A stretch of 8,644 nt of DNA from Actinomycetes bacterium (GCA_023451855.1 JAEXXY010000531.1:1-8644), one strand, 5' to 3'; positions 1 through 5,939 are shown, numbered from the stretch's first letter. The notes: generated by a model from the letters alone, not told the origin. Numbers and translations: made by a program.

Positions 1-1
1 C

Positions 2-73
2 CTGACGTTCGTCGCGGCGTGCGGCGTCGCCACCTGGGTGGTCGGCGTCGAGGTGTGGGGGGCCCTGTCCTGA
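2..73 (+). CDS. C-terminal end of a probable membrane protein (5' truncated by the window edge)
   Basis: Reading from base 2, the plus strand gives 23 codons followed by TGA at 71-73. The tail is strongly hydrophobic (Leu, Phe, Val, Ala, Trp, with a VVGVEVW stretch near the end). That fits the last transmembrane helix of an integral membrane protein with a very short cytoplasmic or external end. It stops 17 bp before the stop codon of the convergent LON-domain gene, tight packing that supports a real gene end. Too little is present to name a family, and it could also be a chance reading frame. Confidence 0.4.
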   Translation: MTFVAACGVATWVVGVEVWGALS

Positions 74-90
74 CGCGTGCCCGACGCGCC

Positions 91-744
91 TCAGTTGAGG
101 TTGGGCGGCGAGGAGGGCGGGTTGGCCACCGCCCCGAGCGTGGCCGCGAACTCCTTCTCACGCCGCACCAGCTGCAGCCCGAGCCGAAGCCGCGACTCGG
201 TGTCGACGCACTCGAGCAGCCGCTGGCGGTCGCCGATGTCGAGGCTCACCGTCTGCGGCACCGAGTAGGACAGCAGCCGGTCGTCCTCGGCCAGCTCGAG
301 CTCGCTCGCGCCTACCGTCGTCGCGAACGAGACGAGCGCAGCCCGCAACCGCGCGGCGAGCTCGGCGACGGCCACGGCGTCGCCGTCGACCTCCTCGAGC
401 CACGTCACCTCGCCCGTCGCGTACGGCGTACCGGCCTCGGCGTCGACGCCGTCGAGGCGGAAGCGACGGGTTCCCTCGGACACGACGAAGAACCGCTCGT
501 TCTCCAGGGCCGCGGCCTGCGTCAGCAACGCCGCGCACCCGACGGGATGCAGGGCGCGCACGCCGTCGTCGCCGACCTCGTAGCCCTCACGGATCGCGAC
601 GACCCCGAACACCGGCGAACGTTCCTGCTGCCCAGCGAGCAGGTCACGCAGCAGCGCCACGTAGCGCGGCTCGAAGATCTGCAGCGGCAGCCGCGCCCCG
701 GGCAGGAGCACGGTGCCGAGCGGGAAGAGCGGCAGCGTCGCCAT
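91..744 (-). CDS. LON peptidase N-terminal (substrate-binding) domain protein, without protease
   Basis: This is a 217-aa protein with the hallmark N-terminus of the Lon substrate-binding domain (PF02190, PUA-like fold). Residues 4-28 carry LPLFPLGTVLLPG followed by LPLQIFEPRY. The middle contains the typical beta-rich part (VFGVVAIREG, a GCAALL segment, FFVVSEGTRRFRL), and the C-terminal third is helical. There is no AAA+ ATPase module and no Ser-Lys protease domain, so it is a stand-alone LON-N protein, a class common in actinobacteria. Stand-alone members are thought to bind proteins or peptides, but their exact role is not established. The start is ATG at 742-744, with only a weak upstream purine patch. 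It lies 55 bp downstream of the kinase gene on the same strand, so co-transcription is likely. An acidic central stretch and a Pro/Ser/Asn-rich tail look unstructured. Confidence 0.94.
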   Translation of the reverse strand: MATLPLFPLGTVLLPGARLPLQIFEPRYVALLRDLLAGQQERSPVFGVVAIREGYEVGDDGVRALHPVGCAALLTQAAALENERFFVVSEGTRRFRLDGVDAEAGTPYATGEVTWLEEVDGDAVAVAELAARLRAALVSFATTVGASELELAEDDRLLSYSVPQTVSLDIGDRQRLLECVDTESRLRLGLQLVRREKEFAATLGAVANPPSSPPNLN

Positions 745-799
745 GCCGCCAGCCTAGGTTTCCCGGGGCCGGAGCGTCAGCCCAGTGCGGCCCGCTGCG

Positions 800-1738
800 T
801 CAGCGCGCAGCCTCGGTCTCGTCGAGCACGTCCAGCGGCATCGCCTGGGTCGGCTCCGGCTCGTCCTCGACGGCCTGCCCCGTGATCGCCTGGGCGAGGC
901 CCAGGGCCAGACCGACGACCTCCTGGTCGCCGAGGCCGAGACGGATCGCGAAGTCGGCGGCGTTGGTCGGCCGCTTCTCGGGGTCCTTCTGGAGGCAGTC
1001 GGCGATGAGCTCGCGCAGGTCCTTCGGCACGGAGTCGGGCAGTGGCGGCGGCGGCTCGTTGACGTGCGAGAGCGCGGTGGCGATCGGCGTCCCGCGGTCG
1101 AAGGGGCGCTGCCCGGCCAGCATCTCGTGCCCGACGACGCCGAGGGCGTAGAGGTCGCTGGACCCCGTGGCAGCGTGGCCGAGCGCCTGCTCGGGGCTGA
1201 TGTAGTTCGGCGTGCCGAGCATCTCGCCGTGCTGGGTGTGGCCCGACGCGTCGAGGGCGCGGGCGATGCCGAAGTCGGTCAGCTTCACGACGCCGTCGGG
1301 GCGCACGAGGATGTTGGCCGGCTTGACGTCGCGGTGCACGACGCGCGCCTCGTGGGCGACGCCGAGGGCGAGCGCGGCCTGGCCGAGGATCGAGCGCACC
1401 TCGCTCGGATCCAGCGGGGCGCGCTCGGCGAGGATCTTCGACAGCGGCTCGCCGTCGACGAGCTCCATGACGAGGTAGGCCAGGCCGTCGGCCTCGCCGT
1501 AGTCGAAGACCGTGGCGATGTTCGTGTGCATGAGGGCGGCCGAGTTGACGGCCTCGTCACGGAACCGGAGGGCGAAGAGGCGCTCGTGGTCGGCGTCGGG
1601 CCGCATGATCTTGACGGCGACCTGGCGCTTGAGGACGTCATCCGACCCGGCCCAGACGTCGGCCATGCCGCCGGAGGCGATGCGCCGCTCGAGGCGGTAG
1701 CGGTCGCCGAGGACGAAGCCTTCGTGGAGACGGTTCAT
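800..1738 (-). CDS. Soluble Hanks-type serine/threonine protein kinase
   Basis: This is a 312-aa protein that is essentially one eukaryotic-like kinase domain (roughly residues 8-275), transferring ATP phosphate to Ser/Thr on cytoplasmic proteins. The key elements are intact: a Gly-rich loop IASGGMADVW (20-29), the ATP-binding Lys43 in VAVKIM, a helix-C Glu near 62, the catalytic loop HRDVKPAN (135-142, Asp137), DFG at 155-157 and SPEQ at 181-184 in place of APE. The HRD Arg implies activation-loop control. After the domain comes a short acidic tail of about 40 residues. No transmembrane segment and no PASTA or other sensor is present, unlike PknB. I chose ATG 1738 because the kinase fold begins a few residues later. 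A GTG at 1807 would add 23 residues of unkinase-like, Arg/Pro-rich sequence. The nearest purine-rich stretch is about 16 nt upstream, too far for a normal Shine-Dalgarno, so a leaderless or weakly led start is possible. It precedes the LON-domain gene on the same strand. Confidence 0.95.
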   Translation of the reverse strand: MNRLHEGFVLGDRYRLERRIASGGMADVWAGSDDVLKRQVAVKIMRPDADHERLFALRFRDEAVNSAALMHTNIATVFDYGEADGLAYLVMELVDGEPLSKILAERAPLDPSEVRSILGQAALALGVAHEARVVHRDVKPANILVRPDGVVKLTDFGIARALDASGHTQHGEMLGTPNYISPEQALGHAATGSSDLYALGVVGHEMLAGQRPFDRGTPIATALSHVNEPPPPLPDSVPKDLRELIADCLQKDPEKRPTNAADFAIRLGLGDQEVVGLALGLAQAITGQAVEDEPEPTQAMPLDVLDETEAAR

Positions 1739-1843
1739 GGGGTTGGCACCCGGGCCTTTCGGACGGAAGGTGCACGTCGTTCGACATCTCAGGGAGCCTT
1801 CGTCCACGTCATGGTAGGTGACTCGGACAGGTGCTTGAGAAAT

Positions 1844-1855
1844 TCACGTTCGTGA
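1844..1855. promoter_or_regulatory. 12-bp interrupted palindrome upstream of the kinase gene (candidate operator)
   Basis: The sequence is tcacg-tt-cgtga: two perfect 5-bp arms around a 2-bp centre, about 106 bp upstream of the kinase ATG. It is a size and shape typical of a small dimeric repressor site. No recognisable -35/-10 pair with canonical spacing surrounds it, so the promoter assignment is open. Confidence 0.35.
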
Positions 1856-1900
1856 CCGGACAAGCCGCCGACCCCCGTCCAGCGACCGGGTCAACATACC

Positions 1901-1912
1901 CCGCACGTGCGG
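1901..1912. promoter_or_regulatory. 12-bp perfect palindrome with CACGTG core
   Basis: The bases read ccgcacgtgcgg, identical to their own reverse complement. It lies 46 bp from the dyad at 1844-1855 and about 60 bp from the first 27-bp element, whose centre also contains CACGTG. A DNA-binding site is more plausible than an RNA hairpin, because a perfect palindrome leaves no loop. Chance in GC-rich DNA is possible. Confidence 0.35.
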
Positions 1913-1940
1913 CCTTCAGTCGTCCGAAGCGTCACCTTTC

Positions 1941-1959
1941 GTCCCGGCCCCACCGGGAC
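1941..1959. repeat. Strong GC hairpin, 7-bp stem and 5-nt loop
   Basis: The arms gtcccgg (1941-1947) and ccgggac (1953-1959) are exact reverse complements around the loop cccca. The stem would be stable in RNA from either strand. No T-run follows on either strand, so it is not a canonical intrinsic terminator. It could be a leader structure, a U-less actinobacterial terminator or part of the adjoining repeat elements. Confidence 0.45.
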
Positions 1960-1965
1960 CCGCAG

Positions 1966-1992
1966 CAACCGGCCACGTGGTCGCTCGTTGCG
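1966..1992. repeat. 27-bp element, copy A
   Basis: The pattern is CAAC-N3-CCACGTGG-N6-GTTGCG. It has a palindromic CCACGTGG centre flanked by CAAC and GTTG, themselves reverse complements, so the element is a nested, slightly asymmetric dyad. Copy B at 2017-2043 has the same length and spacing and matches at 21 of 27 positions, including all of CAAC and GTTGCG. Such paired dyads usually mark binding sites for a dimeric regulator or a short dispersed extragenic repeat. Confidence 0.55.
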
Positions 1993-2016
1993 GTCTCCGA
2001 CGCCTCCGCGCCACGA

Positions 2017-2043
2017 CAACACGCCACATGGCGCCTCGTTGCG
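2017..2043. repeat. 27-bp element, copy B
   Basis: The pattern is CAAC-N3-CCACATGG-N6-GTTGCG. It begins exactly 51 bp after copy A, about five DNA helical turns, so both would face the same side of the helix. The last three bases of N6 (ctc) are shared too, giving a nine-base identical block, ctcgttgcg, in both copies. Confidence 0.55.
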
Positions 2044-2274
2044 CGGGGTGCACGGGGGTGCGCGAGGGGGGACTCCGTCGCTGGGCGGACGCGGCCCGCG
2101 CCGGCGTTGGACTCATTTCGTGCTCATGCGCAGACCGTATGCCCAGCCCGGGACAACGGCCGATCACGCGAGGGCGGTCTGATTGCCCTTTCTGACGCTG
2201 GGCGCTCGCTCGTAACGAAACCGCCCGGTGGACGCCGTCGTAGGCGACACTTTCGGCCGGAGTTGGCCCCCGGC

Positions 2275-2309
2275 GACCCGGGATGCCCGTCGGGTCCGAG
2301 TTGTACTGT
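2275..2309 (+). promoter_or_regulatory. Possible promoter with overlapping dyad for the TerD-nuclease gene
   Basis: A -10-like hexamer TACTGT (2304-2309) fits the TANNNT pattern of actinobacterial housekeeping promoters and sits about 71 bp upstream of the ATG. No good -35 is found at 16-18 bp. Instead that space holds an inverted repeat, gacccg (2275-2280) and cgggtc (2291-2296), with a 10-bp spacer. A dyad over the -35 position suggests regulator-dependent activation or repression, but the assignment rests on a single hexamer. Confidence 0.3.
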
Positions 2310-2367
2310 GTGCCCGACATCAGCACCAGCAGCACCACGGCGGTTGCGACCGCGGGCACGACAGCAC

Positions 2368-2373
2368 AGGGGG
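2368..2373 (+). promoter_or_regulatory. Ribosome-binding site of the TerD-nuclease gene
   Basis: AGGGGG sits 7 nt before ATG 2381, an ideal Shine-Dalgarno position. It decides the start: an in-frame ATG at 2228 would add 51 residues of Arg/His-rich sequence with no TerD similarity. Confidence 0.75.
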
Positions 2374-2380
2374 CAGCGCG

Positions 2381-4648
2381 ATGAGCAGCGTCGTCGAGAT
2401 GGCGAAGGGGTCGAACATCCCACTTGAGCCCGGCACGGACAGCACCGTCCCGGGCCGCCTGCAGGCTGTCCTGTCCTGGGACACGCCGCCCGACGGCGCG
2501 ACCCTCGACGCCGACATCTCCGCGTTGCTGGTCACCGACGCTGGCCGCGTCCGCAGCGACGACGACCTCATCTTCTACAACCAGCCGGCCGCGGCCGACG
2601 GCAGCGTCCGCCACGTGGGCAAGGCGTACGGCGACGAGCAGTGCACCGACCGGGTCGACCTCGACATCGCTGTCCTGGACCCGGAGGTCACCCGCGTTGT
2701 CATTGCTGCCAGCCTGGACGGCGGCCCCCGGTCTGGGTTCGGCGCCCTCACCGGTCTGGCCCTGACCCTCGCGAATGCCGAGGGAGTCCCGGTCGCGACG
2801 TTCCCCATCCAGGACGCGTCCACTGAGACCGCGTTCGTTTTCGGTGAGGTCTACCAGCGAGGCGGCGCGTGGAAGTTGCGCGCGGTCGGGCAAGGCTACG
2901 ACTCCGGTCTCGCCGGCCTCGCCACCGACTTCGGCATCACCATCGATGACTCCGCCGACGATAGCGAGGAGGGCGATGACGCGCTCGAGACCGCAAGCGA
3001 CGCAGCCCTGGGCGAGTTCCTGGCGGAGGACGACTTCGAAATCGCCGATGAGGACGGCCACCTCTACGAGGCCCGCGAAGCTGACGAGGACGCCACCGAC
3101 GCCCCGCGGGCCGATGCCGAGCGGGACGAGCGAGCGCAGGCGGTCCCGCTGCGGCCTGTACCGACCGCGGCAGACGCGTCGACGGCACCCGGCGCAGCAC
3201 CCCGCCCCGCCTCTCCGGCAGTGTCGGGTTCGGCGGCACCGCGGCGCCGGAGCATCACCACCCGCAAGAAGAAGGTGACACAAGCGGTCGTGCCGGCCCT
3301 GGCCCTCGCACTGGACGACACGTGGCAAGCTGCGCGCCTGTTCTCCATCGCCGGGGTTGGGACCTCCGACGAGCAGGAGAAGCGGGCCACGTCCGCGCTC
3401 ATGGCGATCGTCATGGCCGTGCGCCCATTCGGGCGCGCATTCACCGCTCGGCTCGGCGCCCCAGCCGGGACCCTCGAGACGTTCATCGAGGTCGCGTTCA
3501 AGCTGGGGGAGCGGACGGTCTACCCGGACGCGGTCATCCGAGTCGCGCGCGGCGCTCGCACCTGGACGTGCCTGGTCGAGACGAAGACCGGCAGCGGCCA
3601 ACTGCGCCAGGCGCAGGTCGAGGCCTACCTCGACGTCGCCAAGGCCCAAGGCTTCGACGCGGTCCTCACCCTCAGCAACGACATCGCTCCCAGCGCCGGC
3701 GAGCACCCGGTCACCGTCGACAAGCGCAAGCTGCGCAAGGTCAGCCTATACCACCTGTCCTGGGCCGAGGTCATGCACGAGGCGCGGATGCAGTCGCAAC
3801 ACCGCGGCGTCGATGACCCCGCGCAGGCGTGGATGCTCACCGAGCTGCTGCGCTACCTCGAGCACCCCCGCTCCGGCGCCGGCGGCTTTACCGACATGGG
3901 CGCGGCCTGGGTGCCCGTCCGGGAAGCGGTCGCCGCCGGCACGCTGCGGGGCACCGACAAGCGGGCCCTGGAGGTCGGCGCGTCCTGGGACAGGCTCGTC
4001 CGCCACCTGTGCATGCGCCTGACCGGATCCCTCGGCGTCGAGGTCCGCCCACTCCTGACCCGCCGCCTCGCCGCCGACCCCGCCGCCCGAGTCGCGGCCA
4101 CGCTCGCGCAGCTGACCGGTGCCGGGCAGCTGACCGCTGCGATCAAGGTGCCCGACGCGGTCGGCCCGATCACCGTCGTCGCCGACCTGCGCACCAGCCA
4201 GGTCGAGGTGTCCGTCGAGCTCGACGCGCCCCGCGACGGCCGCCCGCTCACCCGGGTGAACTGGCTGCTGCGTCAGCTCAAGGACGCCCCGGAGACCCTG
4301 CGCATCGAATGCGCCGTCGCCCGCAAGAGCGAGACGACCGCCGAGCTGCTCAAGGACGTCCGCGTGACCCCGTCCGAGCTCGTGCCCGACGGCGGCGCCG
4401 AGATCCGCACGTTCCGGGTCGTGCTCACCGCGCCCCTCGGGACGAAGCGGGGCACCGGCCGCGGCGCGTTCATCACCTCGGTCGAGACCACCCTCGAGGC
4501 ATTCTACGGCGACGTCGTCCAAGGGCTGCGAGCATGGACCCCGCCCGCGCCGAAGATGTCCGGGGACATCCCCGACGTCGACGAGGCAGCCGACGACACC
4601 GACGCCACCGCGCTCAACCACGAGGCCATCGAGGGCGCCGGGGCCTAA
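2381..4648 (+). CDS. TerD domain fused to a PD-(D/E)XK nuclease-like domain and an unassigned C-terminal region
   Basis: This is a 755-aa cytoplasmic protein with no signal peptide or membrane segment. Residues about 1-189 are a TerD domain (tellurite/stress family, calcium-binding beta-sandwich), with LSWDTPPDG, RSDDDLIFYNQP, DGSVRHVG, STETAFVFGEVYQRGG and WKLRAVGQGYDSGLAGLA. Residues 190-252 are very acidic, 253-287 Ala/Pro-rich and 288-299 basic (PRRRSITTRKKKV), forming a linker. Residues about 330-475 resemble a PD-(D/E)XK nuclease: a helix with Glu367/Glu370, YPDAVIRV (Asp383), CLVETKTG (Glu400, Lys402), then the helix QLRQAQVEAYLDVAK and the strand FDAVLTLSND. All expected catalytic positions are present, so DNA cleavage is plausible. 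Residues about 500-720 look structured and conserved in style (RVNWLLRQLKDAPETLRIE, GTKRGTGRGAFI, AFYGDVVQGLRAW), but I cannot name a family. Similar long TerD proteins occur in other actinobacteria, to my recollection. A role in stress-gated DNA processing or phage defence is inference. The gene is convergent with the DUF4429 gene. Confidence 0.92.
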   Translation: MSSVVEMAKGSNIPLEPGTDSTVPGRLQAVLSWDTPPDGATLDADISALLVTDAGRVRSDDDLIFYNQPAAADGSVRHVGKAYGDEQCTDRVDLDIAVLDPEVTRVVIAASLDGGPRSGFGALTGLALTLANAEGVPVATFPIQDASTETAFVFGEVYQRGGAWKLRAVGQGYDSGLAGLATDFGITIDDSADDSEEGDDALETASDAALGEFLAEDDFEIADEDGHLYEAREADEDATDAPRADAERDERAQAVPLRPVPTAADASTAPGAAPRPASPAVSGSAAPRRRSITTRKKKVTQAVVPALALALDDTWQAARLFSIAGVGTSDEQEKRATSALMAIVMAVRPFGRAFTARLGAPAGTLETFIEVAFKLGERTVYPDAVIRVARGARTWTCLVETKTGSGQLRQAQVEAYLDVAKAQGFDAVLTLSNDIAPSAGEHPVTVDKRKLRKVSLYHLSWAEVMHEARMQSQHRGVDDPAQAWMLTELLRYLEHPRSGAGGFTDMGAAWVPVREAVAAGTLRGTDKRALEVGASWDRLVRHLCMRLTGSLGVEVRPLLTRRLAADPAARVAATLAQLTGAGQLTAAIKVPDAVGPITVVADLRTSQVEVSVELDAPRDGRPLTRVNWLLRQLKDAPETLRIECAVARKSETTAELLKDVRVTPSELVPDGGAEIRTFRVVLTAPLGTKRGTGRGAFITSVETTLEAFYGDVVQGLRAWTPPAPKMSGDIPDVDEAADDTDATALNHEAIEGAGA

Positions 4649-4655
4649 CCGAGCC

Positions 4656-4676
4656 GGCCCGGACCTCGACCGGGCC
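4656..4676 (+). terminator. GC hairpin just after the TerD-nuclease stop codon
   Basis: The arms ggcccgg (4656-4662) and ccgggcc (4670-4676) pair perfectly around a 7-nt loop, starting 8 nt after TAA (4646-4648). No T-run follows, but U-poor hairpin terminators are usual in high-GC actinobacteria. The rest of the 242-bp convergent spacer to 4890 shows no gene. It contains a short direct repeat, gggcgcggcc, at 4791 and 4852. Confidence 0.5.
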
Positions 4677-4890
4677 TCGAGGGCGCCGGCCACACCAAGC
4701 AGTCACCCTTGATGCAGGTGCTGGAGGGCTTGTGTTCGAGCACGTCGCCCCGACCCACGTCTTCGCTGGCGGTGCTTCCCACGCTAGGCGGGGCGCGGCC
4801 TCAGAGATTCGCCATGTGTGCCGCTAACGACGCTGTCATCAGCAGGAGGAAGGGCGCGGCCCTGCGAGGGGCGCTGGGCGTCAACAGTGG

Positions 4891-5844
4891 TCAGGTGCTG
4901 AGCAGGCGCGCCTTCTGGGCTGCAAACTCCTCATCGGTGAGCGCGCCCCGGTCGCGCAGGTCGGCCAGACGCGTCAGCGCCTGTGTCACGACATCGTCCA
5001 TCTTGTCCAGGCCGACACCGCTGGACACCGACGACACCTGCGGCGGCGGGGTGGCCTGCCCGGTGCGGTGGGCGAGGCCAGCCGCAGGGACGTATGTGCC
5101 GGTGGCGGGAAGCGGAACGCCGGAGATCCGCTGGCGTAGCCGGTTGGTCAGGGGCTCGGCGTCGAGCTTCTGCATCTGGTCGACCGTGACGCGGGCGCCG
5201 GAGGCGACGAGCTCGAGCGTGGACGTGAGCAGGCCGCTCTTGAGGTGCACACCGGAGATGCTGCCGACCGGGTACTCCTGGGTGCCCCGGTTGAGGACGC
5301 CGTCGGTGAGGAAGAGCACCCGCTGGTCGGTCAGGGCGAGCAGGCCCTTCTTGCCGCCGTAGCGGCCACCGGCGATGTGCTGGAGAACTTCCCCGGGCAG
5401 CAGGCGCTCCTCGAGGTTGCGCAGCTCGCGGCGGGTGCCGAACTTGTTGACCATCGCGGCTCGGGCGGCGTCGACGTCGCGGCGTTCCCCGCTGCCGGTG
5501 CGTTCCATCGGCCCGGTCAGGGTCGGGGTGCGCCCGGTCAGCCAGTCGAGCAGGGGGCGGATGGCCTCGATGTCCTTGGCCTTGTCGAGCATCAGGGTGT
5601 GCGGGTCCTGCTTGGGCTTGTAGCCGGCCAGCGATGTGGTGCGGTCGCGGTGGATGCGCAGGTGGGTGGCCGTCAGGCCGCGGCGCGGGATGAGCTCGGC
5701 CCCGGTAATCTCGCTGAGGGGGACACGCACCGGGCTGACCGCCTTCTTGTCCGGGTGGGCGAACATGCCGCCGAACTCCAGGACGAGCGCGCCGTCCTCG
5801 GTCACGGTGATGGTGCCGTCCATGCCGGTGAACTGCTGCCCCAT
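4891..5844 (-). CDS. DUF4429 / bacterial PH-like / SHOCT domain protein
   Basis: This is a 317-aa protein with no signal peptide or membrane helix. Residues 1-105 match the DUF4429 pattern: a short beta-sandwich opening with DGTITVTEDGALVLEF, then PLSEITGAELIP and a helix ending IRPLLDWL. Residues about 125-142 are a charged helix. Residues 143-240 form a second PH-like fold of the YokE/bPH kind, with LLPGEVLQHIAGGRYGGK, GLLALTDQRVLFL and YPVGSISGVHLKSGLL, then a closing helix. A Pro/Ser linker (241-280) leads to a C-terminal SHOCT motif (about 282-315), where LADLRDRGALTDEEFAAQKA is diagnostic. SHOCT is a short helical pair thought to mediate oligomerisation, and bacterial PH-like domains are often protein- or membrane-surface binders. 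No enzyme activity is expected. It lies downstream of the GH13 gene on the same strand across 293 bp, so it probably also has its own promoter or leader. The partners are unknown. Confidence 0.88.
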   Translation of the reverse strand: MGQQFTGMDGTITVTEDGALVLEFGGMFAHPDKKAVSPVRVPLSEITGAELIPRRGLTATHLRIHRDRTTSLAGYKPKQDPHTLMLDKAKDIEAIRPLLDWLTGRTPTLTGPMERTGSGERRDVDAARAAMVNKFGTRRELRNLEERLLPGEVLQHIAGGRYGGKKGLLALTDQRVLFLTDGVLNRGTQEYPVGSISGVHLKSGLLTSTLELVASGARVTVDQMQKLDAEPLTNRLRQRISGVPLPATGTYVPAAGLAHRTGQATPPPQVSSVSSGVGLDKMDDVVTQALTRLADLRDRGALTDEEFAAQKARLLST

Positions 5845-5848
5845 CGGG

Positions 5849-5855
5849 CTCCCCC
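5849..5855 (-). promoter_or_regulatory. Ribosome-binding site of the DUF4429 gene
   Basis: On the minus strand GGGGGAG precedes ATG 5844 by 4 nt. That supports 5844 over the in-frame ATG at 5823, which has no suitable upstream purine tract. The spacing is slightly short. Confidence 0.6.
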
Positions 5856-5887
5856 GTCTGTGGTGTTCCGTGCGCGAGCTCGATGCC

Positions 5888-5917
5888 GGCCGGGCCCGGC
5901 CAGCGTCCTGCCGGGCC
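5888..5917 (-). promoter_or_regulatory. Overlapping GC hairpin and palindrome in the leader of the DUF4429 gene
   Basis: An exact 8-bp inverted repeat, ggcccggc (5893-5900) with gccgggcc (5910-5917), encloses a 9-nt loop, about 48 nt upstream of the start codon. The inner arm also lies within a 14-bp perfect palindrome, ggccgggcccggcc (5888-5901), so two pairings compete for the same bases. It could be a terminator for the GH13 transcript, an attenuator-like leader or an mRNA stability element. There is no T-run. Confidence 0.45.
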
Positions 5918-5939
5918 TCGTGGACGAGCCGACACCCGG

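Larger units (their letters stand above)
1739..2380. other. Long divergent intergenic region, rich in dyads, no convincing gene
   Basis: The region separates the leftward kinase gene from the rightward TerD-nuclease gene, so it must hold promoters for both. Open frames cross it on both strands, but their translations are Arg/Pro/His-rich, match no family I know and lack a ribosome-binding site. I regard them as chance frames. It contains a 12-bp interrupted dyad at 1844-1855, a 12-bp perfect palindrome at 1901-1912, a 7-bp-stem hairpin at 1941-1959, two related 27-bp elements at 1966-1992 and 2017-2043, a G/C tract around 2041-2071, a wide inverted repeat (gggcggt at 2172-2178 with accgccc at 2220-2226) and a dyad just upstream of a possible -10 near 2304. 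At 642 bp it is long for a bacterial divergent spacer. A small RNA or decayed sequence cannot be excluded. Confidence 0.7.

Noticed and set aside
1739..1807. 23-residue N-terminal extension of the kinase from GTG 1807
   Set aside because: The extra residues lie outside the kinase fold, have an atypical composition and lack a Shine-Dalgarno.
2041..2071. G-rich tract with repeated ggggtg blocks, considered as a G-quadruplex or mobile-element end
   Set aside because: The G-runs are irregular and no terminal inverted repeats or target duplications flank it.
2228..2380. 51-residue N-terminal extension of the TerD-nuclease protein
   Set aside because: The TerD-like sequence starts after ATG 2381, which has a well-placed AGGGGG.
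1831..2427. 198-codon plus-strand frame across the divergent spacer; the 27-bp elements translate as QPATWSLVA and QHATWRLVA
   Set aside because: The peptide similarity follows from the 51-bp (17-codon) DNA repeat. There is no ribosome-binding site, the composition is protein-unlike and the frame runs into the TerD gene.
1916..3706. Long open frame (596 codons) on the minus strand opposite the divergent spacer and the TerD domain
   Set aside because: It lies antisense to a clear TerD/nuclease gene, its translation matches no family, and long antisense frames are routine in GC-rich DNA.
4649..4890. tRNA or other RNA gene in the convergent spacer (a ttcgag motif near 4734)
   Set aside because: No cloverleaf arms can be formed around it and no acceptor stem is present.
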